A stretch of 64,000 nt of DNA from CAYJPV01 sp964372095 (lineage in GTDB: Bacteria; Acidobacteriota; Vicinamibacteria; Vicinamibacterales; JAKQTR01). The notes under the pieces were generated by a model. That model was not told the DNA's origin. It ran no database searches and worked only from the letters and a program-made list of their open reading frames with translations. The stretch is taken from positions 1-64,000 of the forward strand of contig CAYJPV010000015.1 of NCBI GenBank assembly GCA_964372095.1. The letters run 5' to 3'. Position 1 is the stretch's first letter; each line of letters opens with the position of its first letter. This document shows positions 51,274 to 59,292 of this stretch, piece by piece. The translations under genes and the position numbers were made by a program.

Positions 51274-52305
51274 TCAGCTCTTCGGCGCTCCGGGGCCGGC
51301 GTGCTCGTAGAACGGCCGCTGCCAGGCAATCGTGGCGGCCAGTCCTGCCTCCAGCCCGACGTACTCGCGCGCGCCGAACTCTGTCTCCACGCGCGTCAGG
51401 TCCAGATGGAGCGCCTCCGGTGCGCCGGCCACGCCAGCCTGCGGCGGTCCCGCGAACACGGCTGCGCCGGTCAGCCGGCCGATCGCGCCGGCCAGTTCGG
51501 CAATCGTCGTCGCGCTGCGCCCGCCGACGTTGTAGACGGTCTCCGCGCCCGTGAACAGGATCCGCCACATCAACTCGACGGCGTCCGACACGTAACAATA
51601 CGTCCGCACGGCAGCGCCGGCGTCGAGCATCCGGATCTCGCCTTCGGTCAGCGCCCGTTCGATGAACGAGTTCAGCGCACGTTTGTCGTGCGGCCGGGTG
51701 CCGGGCCCGTACACGTCACCCAGCCGGACGGCCGTCGCATGCACGCCCTGGCTGCGGTACGCGTGACAGGCCGCTTCACCCGTACGTTTGCCTTCGATGT
51801 AGGCGGCCCTGGGATGGGCTGGCGTGGTCGTGCCGACTACGGTTTCGCCGCAGGCTCCGCCACGCAGGCCGGTGTAGACCTCGGCTGAACTCAGAAACTG
51901 GAAGTGCCCGCCCGGGGCCAGCTTCTGCAGCAGCGCCATCGTGGCCGACGTGTTGATCTGCAGCGTGCGGTCCGGATTGGCCATGAACCGCATCGGCTGC
52001 GCGTACCCGGCGGCGTGAACGATGAGGTTCGCCTCCGGGAGTGTTGCGTAGTCGGCGAAATTCGACAGGTCCGCGCGGAGCAGGGCGAACCCGTGCCGGC
52101 TGGCGAGTTCGGCCACGTGCGGCGGCGCGTCCGAATACACCTGCGCGTAGACGTCGATGGCCGCCCCGCGGGCCTTGAGTTCGCACAGGCAGGCCAGCAT
52201 GTACGATCCGATCAGCCCCGACGCCCCGGTGACGAGCACCCGCGCGCCAGACAGGTCGGGAAACCCGGCACGATCGCAGATACCCGCGGCGTCGCGGGCA
52301 ATCAC
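51274..52305 (-). CDS. Extended SDR, UDP-glucuronate decarboxylase/4,6-dehydratase-like
   Basis: The protein is about 343 residues with the NAD loop GASGLIG (27-33), HAAGYAQP, LSSAEVYTG and YIEGKRTGEAAC, which holds the YxxxK pair. The SSAEVY and Y-x-EGKR-x-xE segments resemble UDP-xylose synthase and related dehydratases more than 4-epimerases. It could make a keto or pentose nucleotide for the deoxysugar block. The start is uncertain: GTG at 52305 has a weak AGGGA site, while ATG at 52359 would overlap the end of the ThDP gene by 11 bp. Confidence 0.72.
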   Translation of the reverse strand: MIARDAAGICDRAGFPDLSGARVLVTGASGLIGSYMLACLCELKARGAAIDVYAQVYSDAPPHVAELASRHGFALLRADLSNFADYATLPEANLIVHAAGYAQPMRFMANPDRTLQINTSATMALLQKLAPGGHFQFLSSAEVYTGLRGGACGETVVGTTTPAHPRAAYIEGKRTGEAACHAYRSQGVHATAVRLGDVYGPGTRPHDKRALNSFIERALTEGEIRMLDAGAAVRTYCYVSDAVELMWRILFTGAETVYNVGGRSATTIAELAGAIGRLTGAAVFAGPPQAGVAGAPEALHLDLTRVETEFGAREYVGLEAGLAATIAWQRPFYEHAGPGAPKS

Positions 52306-52348
52306 GTCGTCCCTGCCAGCCTGCCCGGGGCCTGCTCCGGAACCGGTC

Positions 52349-52960
52349 CTAGAACGCAATGAGCCTCCCGAGGCCCGAGTGCGGGAACCCGTTCTGGTAC
52401 GTGAAGTGTTCGATCTTCTTCGCGTACTTGGTGTCCTTGAACCACGGGTCCGGCGAACCCCACACCTCGCGCGTGGACGTCATCACGCTGACGGTGTTGT
52501 CGCACACGATGAAGGTCACCGGCAGGTCGAAGTGGCAGGCGTACTTCACGGCTTCGTGGAAGATGCCCGTTTCGGACGACATGTCGCCGCAGAAGATGAA
52601 CACGCGCTCTTTCTTCTGCTGGGTTTTGAGCGCCCACGCCACGCCGGTGGCGGTGCCCATCAGGCTGCCCACGATGCCCGAGCACAGGAACCGGTGCTCG
52701 GGGAAGCACAGCGCGATGCTCCGGCCTTCGAGGATGGCCTGCTTCAGTTCTTCGCGGGGCACGCCTTTCAGCAGGGCAATCTCGTGCGAATCCCAGTAGC
52801 CGAAGACGTAGTCGTCCGGGCCGATGGCGTAGTCCCTGAAGATCCGGATGAGATCGTCTTCGCGCCCCGAGCGCAGGTGGACGGGCGCGCGGATGACGCC
52901 CGTCGCGTAGATGGCCGCAATCTCCTGCTCGAACTGCTCGAGGTCTGCTTTGGTCAACAT
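52349..52960 (-). CDS. Split ThDP enzyme, diphosphate-binding (E1-alpha-like) half
   Basis: The 203-residue protein corresponds to the PP domain of an E1-alpha/transketolase enzyme. The ThDP-Mg motif runs from Gly125-Asp126 to Asn155 (GDMSSETGIFHE to IVCDN), the expected spacing, though the third residue of GDG is Met. GIVGSLMGTATGVAWALK precedes it as in E1-alpha. At about 200 residues it is well short of normal E1-alpha (about 350), just as its Pyr partner is short of E1-beta. No lipoyl acyltransferase (E2) is nearby, so a 2-oxoacid dehydrogenase complex is unlikely. Confidence 0.8.
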   Translation of the reverse strand: MLTKADLEQFEQEIAAIYATGVIRAPVHLRSGREDDLIRIFRDYAIGPDDYVFGYWDSHEIALLKGVPREELKQAILEGRSIALCFPEHRFLCSGIVGSLMGTATGVAWALKTQQKKERVFIFCGDMSSETGIFHEAVKYACHFDLPVTFIVCDNTVSVMTSTREVWGSPDPWFKDTKYAKKIEHFTYQNGFPHSGLGRLIAF

Positions 52961-53018
52961 GTCGGTGTCGTCCTCACGAAGGTCACGAAGGCTGTCAGTC
53001 GCCGCGTGTCCGGGTTGG

Positions 53019-54032
53019 TCAGTGCCGGGCCGGAATCCCGGGATACTGGTCGGGCTGGTACACCATGATCTGGCTGCCGCCGCGTTCGAACCGGAACGGC
53101 ACCTCGAGCAGGCCGCTGAGGGCCTGCCGCACCCGTGCCTGGTCCTCCGGCTTCACGAACAGCACCATGAAGCCGCCGCCGCCGGCGCCCATCAGTTTGC
53201 CCCCGACCGCGCCCGCCGCCCGCGCCCTGCCGTAGATGTCGTCAATCGCTTCGGTGGCGATGCGGGACGTCAGGCTCCGCTTGAGCATCCAGCTCTCGTG
53301 CAGCAGCCGTCCGAGATCGACAATGTCCCGGCGGCTGCACAGGATGGACTGCGCCTCGTCCACCATCCTGTACATCGCCGACAACTCGGATTGCAGCTGC
53401 GGTGTCCGGCTGATCTGCACTTCGGCGATGCTGGACGCGATACGCGAGAATCCCGTGAAATAGAGCAGCAGGTGCGACTGGAACTCGTCGGCACGCGCGC
53501 TGGTCACGACGACGGGGCTCACCCGGATCTCGCCGTCCTGGTCGAAGTCCACGCGCACCAGCCCGCCGAAGGCGGCCAGCACCTGGTCCTGGCAGCCGAC
53601 GCTCTCCTTGAGCAGTTCCTGCTCCACATGGATCGCCTGGGTCGCCAGTTCCATCTTCGTGGGCATCACGCCGTGCAGCGCCTTGACGGCGTGCAGCAGG
53701 CCCACGGTGAACGCCGAACTGGATCCCAGGCCGGTCTTCGCGGGCAGGTCGCCGTCGTGATGGATCTCGACCCCGTCATCGACGTTGAGCAATCCCAGCA
53801 CGCCGCGGACGGCGGGGTGCTCGATGTCCCGGTTCGACGCGACGTTCTCGATCCGCGAGTACACGATGCGCGACCGGTGGGCGAAGAACGGCGGCAGGTA
53901 GCGGCAGCTGATGTAGCAATACTTGTCGATGGTCGTCGCGAGCACCGCTCCGCCGTGCTCGCGAAACCAGGCCGGATAGTCCGTTCCTCCGCCGAAGAAG
54001 GACATCCGGAAGGGCGTGCGCGTGAGGATCAT
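53019..54032 (-). CDS. GHMP-family sugar kinase (HddA-like)
   Basis: The 337-residue kinase has TPFRMSFFGGGTDYP at the N terminus, the GHMP phosphate-binding loop PAKTGLGSSSA (97-107), and a glycine-rich C-terminal motif KLMGAGGGGFMV. The start TPxRxSFxGGGTD is typical of D-glycero-D-manno-heptose 7-phosphate kinase (HddA) and related fucokinase-like proteins. It would phosphorylate C1 of a sugar before nucleotidyl transfer. The usual heptose partners (GmhA, GmhB, HddC) are not seen here, so the substrate may be another sugar. The start ATG overlaps the upstream stop (ATGA). Confidence 0.85.
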   Translation of the reverse strand: MILTRTPFRMSFFGGGTDYPAWFREHGGAVLATTIDKYCYISCRYLPPFFAHRSRIVYSRIENVASNRDIEHPAVRGVLGLLNVDDGVEIHHDGDLPAKTGLGSSSAFTVGLLHAVKALHGVMPTKMELATQAIHVEQELLKESVGCQDQVLAAFGGLVRVDFDQDGEIRVSPVVVTSARADEFQSHLLLYFTGFSRIASSIAEVQISRTPQLQSELSAMYRMVDEAQSILCSRRDIVDLGRLLHESWMLKRSLTSRIATEAIDDIYGRARAAGAVGGKLMGAGGGGFMVLFVKPEDQARVRQALSGLLEVPFRFERGGSQIMVYQPDQYPGIPARH

Positions 54033-54976
54033 GCGTTGGCGTGCGAGGTTCGCCGCACGATGCGGTAGGTCTTCATGAGTTCCACGATGCCGGCGTCGAG
54101 CGACCAGTCGGGCATGTACCCCGTCGACATGATCCGGGCGCTGGACACGATGTAATCGCGCTGGTCGGGATCGCGGCCGATCGCCGCCTCGAAGAACACG
54201 AACGCCGGAATGTGTTTCTGGATCGTTTCGCAGAGTTCTTTCTTCGACAGGTTGGCGCTGTCGAGGCCGACGTTGTACGTGCGGTCCTTCATGCTCTCGA
54301 AACGATCGAGGGCGTGCACGAACGCCTTGGCCACGTCACGGACGTGGATGTAATTGCGCTTGAAGTGCGACTCGAACAGCACGAGCGCGCGATCGAACAT
54401 GGCGCGGTACACGAAGTCGTTGACCAGCAGGTCGATGCGCATCCGGGGCGACGACCCGAAGACGGTGGCCAGGCGGAAGGTCACGGCGTTCCCGCGATCC
54501 AGGATCACTTGTTCGGCCGCGACCTTCGTTTCCCCGTACAGCGAAATCGGCCGCAGGGGCGACTCTTCCGTACATTCGGTGTCTTTCTCGCCCACGCCGT
54601 ACCCGCTGTTCGTCACGGGGTACAGGATGCGCTGCGACGGCGACGTGAGGCGGCAGAGCAGCTTGACCGCGTCCAGGTTGGTCGACACGGCCCCGACCTT
54701 GTCCAGGTCGCACTGCGGCGCGCCCACGATGGCCGCGAGCGGGATGATCACGTCCTGCCCGCGCACGGCGTCCGCCATGGTACGTTCGTCCCGGCAGTCG
54801 CCCCGCAGGACCGAGAAGTGCGGCGACGGGCAGCAGTCGAGCAGGCTGGTCTGGTGGAAGAGGAAGTTGTCCAGAACCGTCACGTGGTGACCGAGATCCA
54901 GGAGCACTTTGCTCAGGACGGATCCGATGTACCCCGCCCCGCCGGTGATGAGAATCTTCTGCGCTGACTCCGCCAT
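54029..54976 (-). CDS. Extended SDR, nucleotide-sugar epimerase/reductase
   Basis: The 315-residue protein has the NAD loop GGAGYIGS (12-19), LAAIVGAPQCD, PVTNSGYGVGE and SLYGETKVAAEQ with the YxxxK pair. The N-S-G-Y-G stretch and the overall pattern place it among atypical extended SDRs found with CDP- or GDP-deoxysugar genes. A 4-ketoreductase or 4-epimerase role acting on the dehydratase product is plausible but not shown. It sits between a 3-dehydratase-like gene and the sugar kinase. Confidence 0.78.
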   Translation of the reverse strand: MAESAQKILITGGAGYIGSVLSKVLLDLGHHVTVLDNFLFHQTSLLDCCPSPHFSVLRGDCRDERTMADAVRGQDVIIPLAAIVGAPQCDLDKVGAVSTNLDAVKLLCRLTSPSQRILYPVTNSGYGVGEKDTECTEESPLRPISLYGETKVAAEQVILDRGNAVTFRLATVFGSSPRMRIDLLVNDFVYRAMFDRALVLFESHFKRNYIHVRDVAKAFVHALDRFESMKDRTYNVGLDSANLSKKELCETIQKHIPAFVFFEAAIGRDPDQRDYIVSSARIMSTGYMPDWSLDAGIVELMKTYRIVRRTSHANA

Positions 54977-55006
54977 GGTATTGCTGGTCCTTTCTGCGAA
55001 TGTGGC

Positions 55007-56191
55007 CTATCGGGAACTGCCGGGCACGGCCGCCCTGTCGAGCACGTCGCGGAGGGTCGAGATGTCCGCGGCCAGATCGCTGGGGTGGTTGCCCACGAAG
55101 AACCCGTGATCGTGGGCGATGTTCGCGTTGACGATGTCCCCGACCGTGTCGTAATCGAAAAACTTGATTGCGTCGTGGCGCAGGAAACAGCCGCCGGTGA
55201 TCATCCGGAAGCCGACGCCCGCCTGCCGCAGCGCCTCCATCACCCGCCGGCGGTCTATGTGCAGGGCCGGGTTGAGGATCAGCGTGAAACTGAACCACGA
55301 ACTGCGGCCGTGTTCGCGCTGGATGATGAACCGCTCGTCGCCCCCGAAGAGCCGGACGAAATGCGCGGCGTTGGCGCGGCGAACCGCGATCATACCATCG
55401 AGTTTCTTCAACTGCTCCAGCCCGACGGTGCCGCAGATTTCCAGCGGCCGCACGTTGTACCCGGGCAGGATGAAGCGGTAGGCTTCGAAAAATCCGTCGC
55501 TCCGCTTCTCGAACAGGGTCGAGCCCTCCGGAACGTCCCGCGTCCAGCCGTGGTTGCGGATGACACGGGCCAGATGGTCGATCTCGGTGGAGTCCGTCAG
55601 CAGGACGCCCCCCTCCATGGTCGAAATGTGGTGGGAGAAGAAGGTGCTGAACGTGTTCACGTCGCCGAAGGTGCCGCACGGCTTCCCGTTCAGGCTGGCG
55701 CCCATCGACTCGCAGTTGTCCTCGAAGAGGAACAGCCCGTGTTTGTCGCAGAACGCCCGCATGACATCGAGGGCGGCGGGGTTGCCCAGGATGCTGACCG
55801 CGACGACCATGCGCGTCCGGGGCGTGAGCGCGGCCTCGAGGCGCGACACGTCCATGTTCAGCGTCTGGAGATCGACGTCCACGAACCGGAGCCGCAGGCC
55901 GTACTGCTGCAGCGGATGGTACGTCGTCGCCCACGAAATCGCGGGCACGATGACTTCGTCGCCCCGCTGGAGCGGGCGTTTCTGAACGTGGCAGAGCGCC
56001 GCCACCCCCACCAGATTCGCGGAGGATCCCGAGTTCACCATGACGGCGTGTTTCATGCCGAACTTCGCGGCGAACGCCTCTTCGAAACGCCGGACGTGCT
56101 CGCCCATCGTGAAGCGGCCACCGGCCAGGAGACGCTGAATCGCCTCGAGTTCTTCGTCACCCCACGTCGTGCTTGCCAGGTCGTACGCCAT
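55007..56191 (-). CDS. DegT-fold PLP protein lacking the lysine: sugar 3-dehydratase-like (2)
   Basis: The 394-residue protein has NSGSSANLVGV, the PLP contact EDNCESMGASLNG, and the active-site stretch FSTFFSHHISTMEGG. His187 occupies the place of the Schiff-base lysine, as in ColD and RfbH. It would eliminate the C3 hydroxyl from a 4-keto-6-deoxy nucleotide sugar with PLP. It shares the active-site pattern of the second such protein encoded 5 kb downstream but is clearly divergent in sequence, so the two probably act on different sugars. The RfbH iron-sulphur cysteines are not apparent. ATG at 56191 fits the family start. Confidence 0.87.
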   Translation of the reverse strand: MAYDLASTTWGDEELEAIQRLLAGGRFTMGEHVRRFEEAFAAKFGMKHAVMVNSGSSANLVGVAALCHVQKRPLQRGDEVIVPAISWATTYHPLQQYGLRLRFVDVDLQTLNMDVSRLEAALTPRTRMVVAVSILGNPAALDVMRAFCDKHGLFLFEDNCESMGASLNGKPCGTFGDVNTFSTFFSHHISTMEGGVLLTDSTEIDHLARVIRNHGWTRDVPEGSTLFEKRSDGFFEAYRFILPGYNVRPLEICGTVGLEQLKKLDGMIAVRRANAAHFVRLFGGDERFIIQREHGRSSWFSFTLILNPALHIDRRRVMEALRQAGVGFRMITGGCFLRHDAIKFFDYDTVGDIVNANIAHDHGFFVGNHPSDLAADISTLRDVLDRAAVPGSSR

Positions 56192-56207
56192 CGTGTCGAC
56201 TGCCCTT

Positions 56208-57251
56208 TCATTGAGACGGTTTCGTGACCAGCGCGTTATAGATTGGCAGGAACGCGGCGTGGTGCGGCGATGACGGACTCAGCAACGCCGGCAACGACCA
56301 CTGCGCCGCAGGTTTGGGCCTCAGGTACTGGACCATCCGCCACACCCGCCGGGCGAGGTCGAGCACCCACGTGTCCCGGCCCAGGTTGCGCCGCAGCCCC
56401 AGCCCCAGGCCCACGTACTGCCGGAACCCTTCTTTCACGATCTTCCGCGCCGCGTCCGGCGCACATCCGTCCTGCTCGACCAGGGCCTGCGCGAGGCTCT
56501 CGACGACGGCGTGGTACGACGGATACCACACCGGCGTCACGATCCAGTCGAACATGGTCGGCAGTTCCAGACGCGCCGCGTGGCTCTGCCGCACCAGGTA
56601 CAGGCCGTCGAGTTCCTTGATCTTGCCCAGCACCACCGACAGGCAGCACGGCAGCAGTTCCGCCGAGAACGACATGTCTCCCAGCGTCTCGACACCCCGC
56701 AGCATCGTGCGCCACGACTCGATGCGGTGCACGGAAAACAGGCTGACCGTGTACTGCGACAGGTGGTCGGTGAGCCGCTGGGACGCCGAACCGGCCTCGA
56801 GCACGGTCTGCGGGTACGGAGCGCAGTAGACGACCCGGCCGTGCAGCCCGTTCGTGTCGAGCGTCATCGTGATCCCCGCGCCGTGAGCGGCCACGTAATC
56901 GGGATGTCCGGCCAGGAACGCGATGCACCGGTCGAGGGCCGCCGGCACGATGAAGTCATCATCCGGCACGACGACGGCGTAGGCCGTGGCCGCCTGATCC
57001 ACCAGGCGCTCGAGGCACGGCCCGATGGTGAGGCCCGCCGCTCCGACATGCACGACGTCGAGCCGCCCCGCATACCCATCGATCGCCTGCCTGGTGCGCT
57101 CGAACAACTCGGGTGTACTCGAGTCGCCAATGGCGATCCGCCCGGTGAACCCCTGCCCGGCGTAGTACGCCAGCAGCCGCGCCACGAACTCCGGCCGGTT
57201 CATCGTCGGCACCAGCAACGTCACCACGGGTTCCTGCTGAAGTCCGGTCAC
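56208..57251 (-). CDS. Family 2-like glycosyltransferase
   Basis: The 347-residue protein begins VTLLVPTMNRPEFVARLLAYY and has IAIGDSS, then the metal-binding acidic motif VVPDDDFIVPAALDRCI, as expected for a GT-A glycosyltransferase. The C-terminal third is poorly conserved and lacks strong membrane segments. It would transfer one sugar of the repeat unit at the cytoplasmic face. The start GTG at 57251 overlaps the aldo/keto reductase stop (GTGA). Confidence 0.8.
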   Translation of the reverse strand: MTGLQQEPVVTLLVPTMNRPEFVARLLAYYAGQGFTGRIAIGDSSTPELFERTRQAIDGYAGRLDVVHVGAAGLTIGPCLERLVDQAATAYAVVVPDDDFIVPAALDRCIAFLAGHPDYVAAHGAGITMTLDTNGLHGRVVYCAPYPQTVLEAGSASQRLTDHLSQYTVSLFSVHRIESWRTMLRGVETLGDMSFSAELLPCCLSVVLGKIKELDGLYLVRQSHAARLELPTMFDWIVTPVWYPSYHAVVESLAQALVEQDGCAPDAARKIVKEGFRQYVGLGLGLRRNLGRDTWVLDLARRVWRMVQYLRPKPAAQWSLPALLSPSSPHHAAFLPIYNALVTKPSQ

Positions 57252-58261
57252 GAGCGGGGCTCCTCTGTGCCGCTGCCCGCGTTGCCCCTGGCAGCGGGGT
57301 CCTGTTTCGCACCGGGATCGTAGAAGACCTCGGCGCGGTACGCCGTGCGGATGGTGGCGTATTCGCCAGCCGTCAGCGCCGGCATGCCGGCGACGGCCAC
57401 GTCCTCCTCAACCTCGGCCCGCGTCATCATCCCCGGGATGGTCGTCGAAACGGCCCGTTCGGCCAGGCACCACTGCAGCGCCAGCTGGACCATCGTGCGG
57501 GGTCCGCCCGCGACGAGCGGACCGAACACCGATGGCGCGTTCGCCCACCGGCGCAGTTGCTCCCGCGGCCAGTTCGCCCGGTGGTCGCCGGGCGTGAAGG
57601 TCTCATCCCCGGTGAGCCGGCCCGACAGGAAGCCGAAACACAGCGGCGTCCTGGCGATCACGCCGACCTGGCGTTCGGCACACAGCGCCAGAAGCCCCTC
57701 GTCAATCGCCCGCTGGTCAATCAGGTTGAAGTTCACCTGCACGGCCGGAAAGCCGAACCGCTCGATCGCGGCCGCTGCGTCCCGGGGCGACCGCGCCGAG
57801 ATGCCGAAAGCGCGGATGGCGCCGCTCGCCTGCAGCCCCTGGAGCGTGGCGAGGATGTCGTCCCAGTTCGGCAGATCCAGTTGGGGACTGTGCAACTGGT
57901 ACAGATCGACGTAGTCGGTCCCGAGGCGGCGCAGGCTGGCCTGCAGGCCGCTCGTGATACGCTCCGCCGAAAAATCCGTGGGCATATAGAAGCCCGAATG
58001 CGGCAGCAGGCCGACCTTGGTGGCAATCACTACGGCCTGGCGTTTGTCCGCCACGGCCCGCCCCAGCACTTCTTCGCTGTGCCCGTCACCGTACAGGTCC
58101 GACGTATCGAAAAACGTGACGCCGCGGTCGAACGCCAGGTCGATCGCCAGGCGCGACTCTCCGTCGTCGACGGGGCCGTACGACGTCCCGCCAAGGCCCC
58201 AGGTGCCGAAGCCGATCTCGGACACGGTCAGACCGGTGCGGCCGAGTGGACGGTACCTCAT
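57248..58261 (-). CDS. Aldo/keto reductase
   Basis: The 337-residue enzyme has the full AKR catalytic tetrad: Asp52 and Tyr57 in FFDTSDLYG, Lys82 in IATKVGL and His124 in YQLHSPQ. It is a TIM-barrel NADPH-dependent reductase. In deoxysugar gene sets such enzymes reduce 3-keto or 4-keto groups on nucleotide sugars. Being surrounded by an SDR and two dehydratase-like genes, it probably reduces an intermediate of that pathway. It lies 3 bp after the stop of the upstream SDR gene. Confidence 0.88.
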   Translation of the reverse strand: MRYRPLGRTGLTVSEIGFGTWGLGGTSYGPVDDGESRLAIDLAFDRGVTFFDTSDLYGDGHSEEVLGRAVADKRQAVVIATKVGLLPHSGFYMPTDFSAERITSGLQASLRRLGTDYVDLYQLHSPQLDLPNWDDILATLQGLQASGAIRAFGISARSPRDAAAAIERFGFPAVQVNFNLIDQRAIDEGLLALCAERQVGVIARTPLCFGFLSGRLTGDETFTPGDHRANWPREQLRRWANAPSVFGPLVAGGPRTMVQLALQWCLAERAVSTTIPGMMTRAEVEEDVAVAGMPALTAGEYATIRTAYRAEVFYDPGAKQDPAARGNAGSGTEEPRS

Positions 58262-58264
58262 GGG

Positions 58265-59209
58265 CTACAACTTCACCGCGCCGGGAACGTCGTAGTTCCC
58301 GCGGAACCAGGCGATCGTGCGCTCGAGCGCGTCGCGGAACGGCGTGTACTGGAAGTCCGACAACTGGATGAACCGCGAGTTGTCGGTGTTCTTCCGCAGG
58401 ATGCCGTTGGGTTTCGAGGTGTCGAACACAATCCGGCGCCGCTCGATGCCCAGGATGTCGGCAATCATGAACGCGGTGTCTTTCACCGAGTGTTCGTGAG
58501 TCGATCCGACGTGCAGCGGCCGGACGTCGTCGTACCGATCGAGGCACCACATGAACGCGTGGGCCAGGTCCCGGCTGTACGTGTACTCCCGCAATGGCGA
58601 TCCGTCTCCGCCCACGACGAGGTCGCCGCCGGTGTCCTTCTGTTCGAAGAACCGCCGGACCAGCGCCGCCAGCATCACCGATTCACCCGGCTTGAAGTTG
58701 CCGTGTTCGCCGAAGATCCCGTTGGTCACGAGCCCGATCACGTCCAGGCCGTACTCCCGCCGGTACGAGCGGATGGTGGGCTCGATGAGCCGTTTCGCGA
58801 AGGAATACCCGTAGTTCGAGGGGTGCGGCTCGCCGTCGTGGATGTATTCCTCCTTGAGCGGCAGCGGCGCCTGCTCGGGATACATACCCGTCGACAACGT
58901 CATCACCGTCTTGCGCACGCCCGCCAGGCGCGCCGCTTCGACGATGTGGATGTTCATCAGGAGGTTGTCGCGCAGCAGCGTCGCCGGACGATCGATGCTG
59001 AACTGCATGCCCCCGGCAACGGCCGCAGTGTGGATGATCGCGTCGGGTTTCGCGGCGCGGACGTACGCCACGGTGTCGTCGAGCCTGGTGAGGTCACAGT
59101 CGCGCGACCCGAGGAACGTGAAGGCGGAATCCGGGTACTCGCCGGCGATGGCCTGAAAGGCGTGGCCGAGCAGTCCGGTCCCGCCTGTCACGAGAATACG
59201 TTCGTACAT
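58265..59209 (-). CDS. Extended SDR, GDP-fucose-synthase-like
   Basis: The 314-residue protein has the NAD loop GGTGLLGHAF (9-18), IHTAAVAGGMQFS, LSTGMYPEQAP and NYGYSFAKRLIEP with the YxxxK pair. These features put it in the Fcl/ColC group, which epimerises and reduces 4-keto-6-deoxy sugars. ColC makes GDP-L-colitose from the product of ColD, so this gene and the His-type DegT proteins may work in sequence. A true Fcl is encoded elsewhere in the locus, which supports a different substrate here. Confidence 0.8.
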   Translation of the reverse strand: MYERILVTGGTGLLGHAFQAIAGEYPDSAFTFLGSRDCDLTRLDDTVAYVRAAKPDAIIHTAAVAGGMQFSIDRPATLLRDNLLMNIHIVEAARLAGVRKTVMTLSTGMYPEQAPLPLKEEYIHDGEPHPSNYGYSFAKRLIEPTIRSYRREYGLDVIGLVTNGIFGEHGNFKPGESVMLAALVRRFFEQKDTGGDLVVGGDGSPLREYTYSRDLAHAFMWCLDRYDDVRPLHVGSTHEHSVKDTAFMIADILGIERRRIVFDTSKPNGILRKNTDNSRFIQLSDFQYTPFRDALERTIAWFRGNYDVPGAVKL

Positions 59210-59231
59210 GAGGTAGAGCCAATCCGGAAGC

Positions 59232-59288
59232 GGTTTCGGGACCCGTTCTCGCGGTTCAGCGCGGGCCGCTCACGCAGGTCTCGAAACC
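59232..59288. repeat. Inverted repeat between SDR and methyltransferase genes
   Basis: GGTTTCGGGACC (59232-59243) and GGTCTCGAAACC (59277-59288) pair with one mismatch around a 33-nt loop. The element fills most of the 83-bp gap, the longest in this part of the locus. It could be a weak terminator or operator between two minus-strand genes. Confidence 0.5.
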
Positions 59289-59292
59289 GGTC

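Noticed and set aside
48520..52960. ThDP half-genes as part of a pyruvate or branched-chain dehydrogenase complex
   Set aside because: Both halves are far shorter than E1 subunits, are separated by sugar genes, and have no E2 or E3 gene nearby.
49110..56191. Both DegT-fold proteins as ordinary sugar aminotransferases
   Set aside because: The Schiff-base lysine is replaced by histidine in both, so transamination is not expected.
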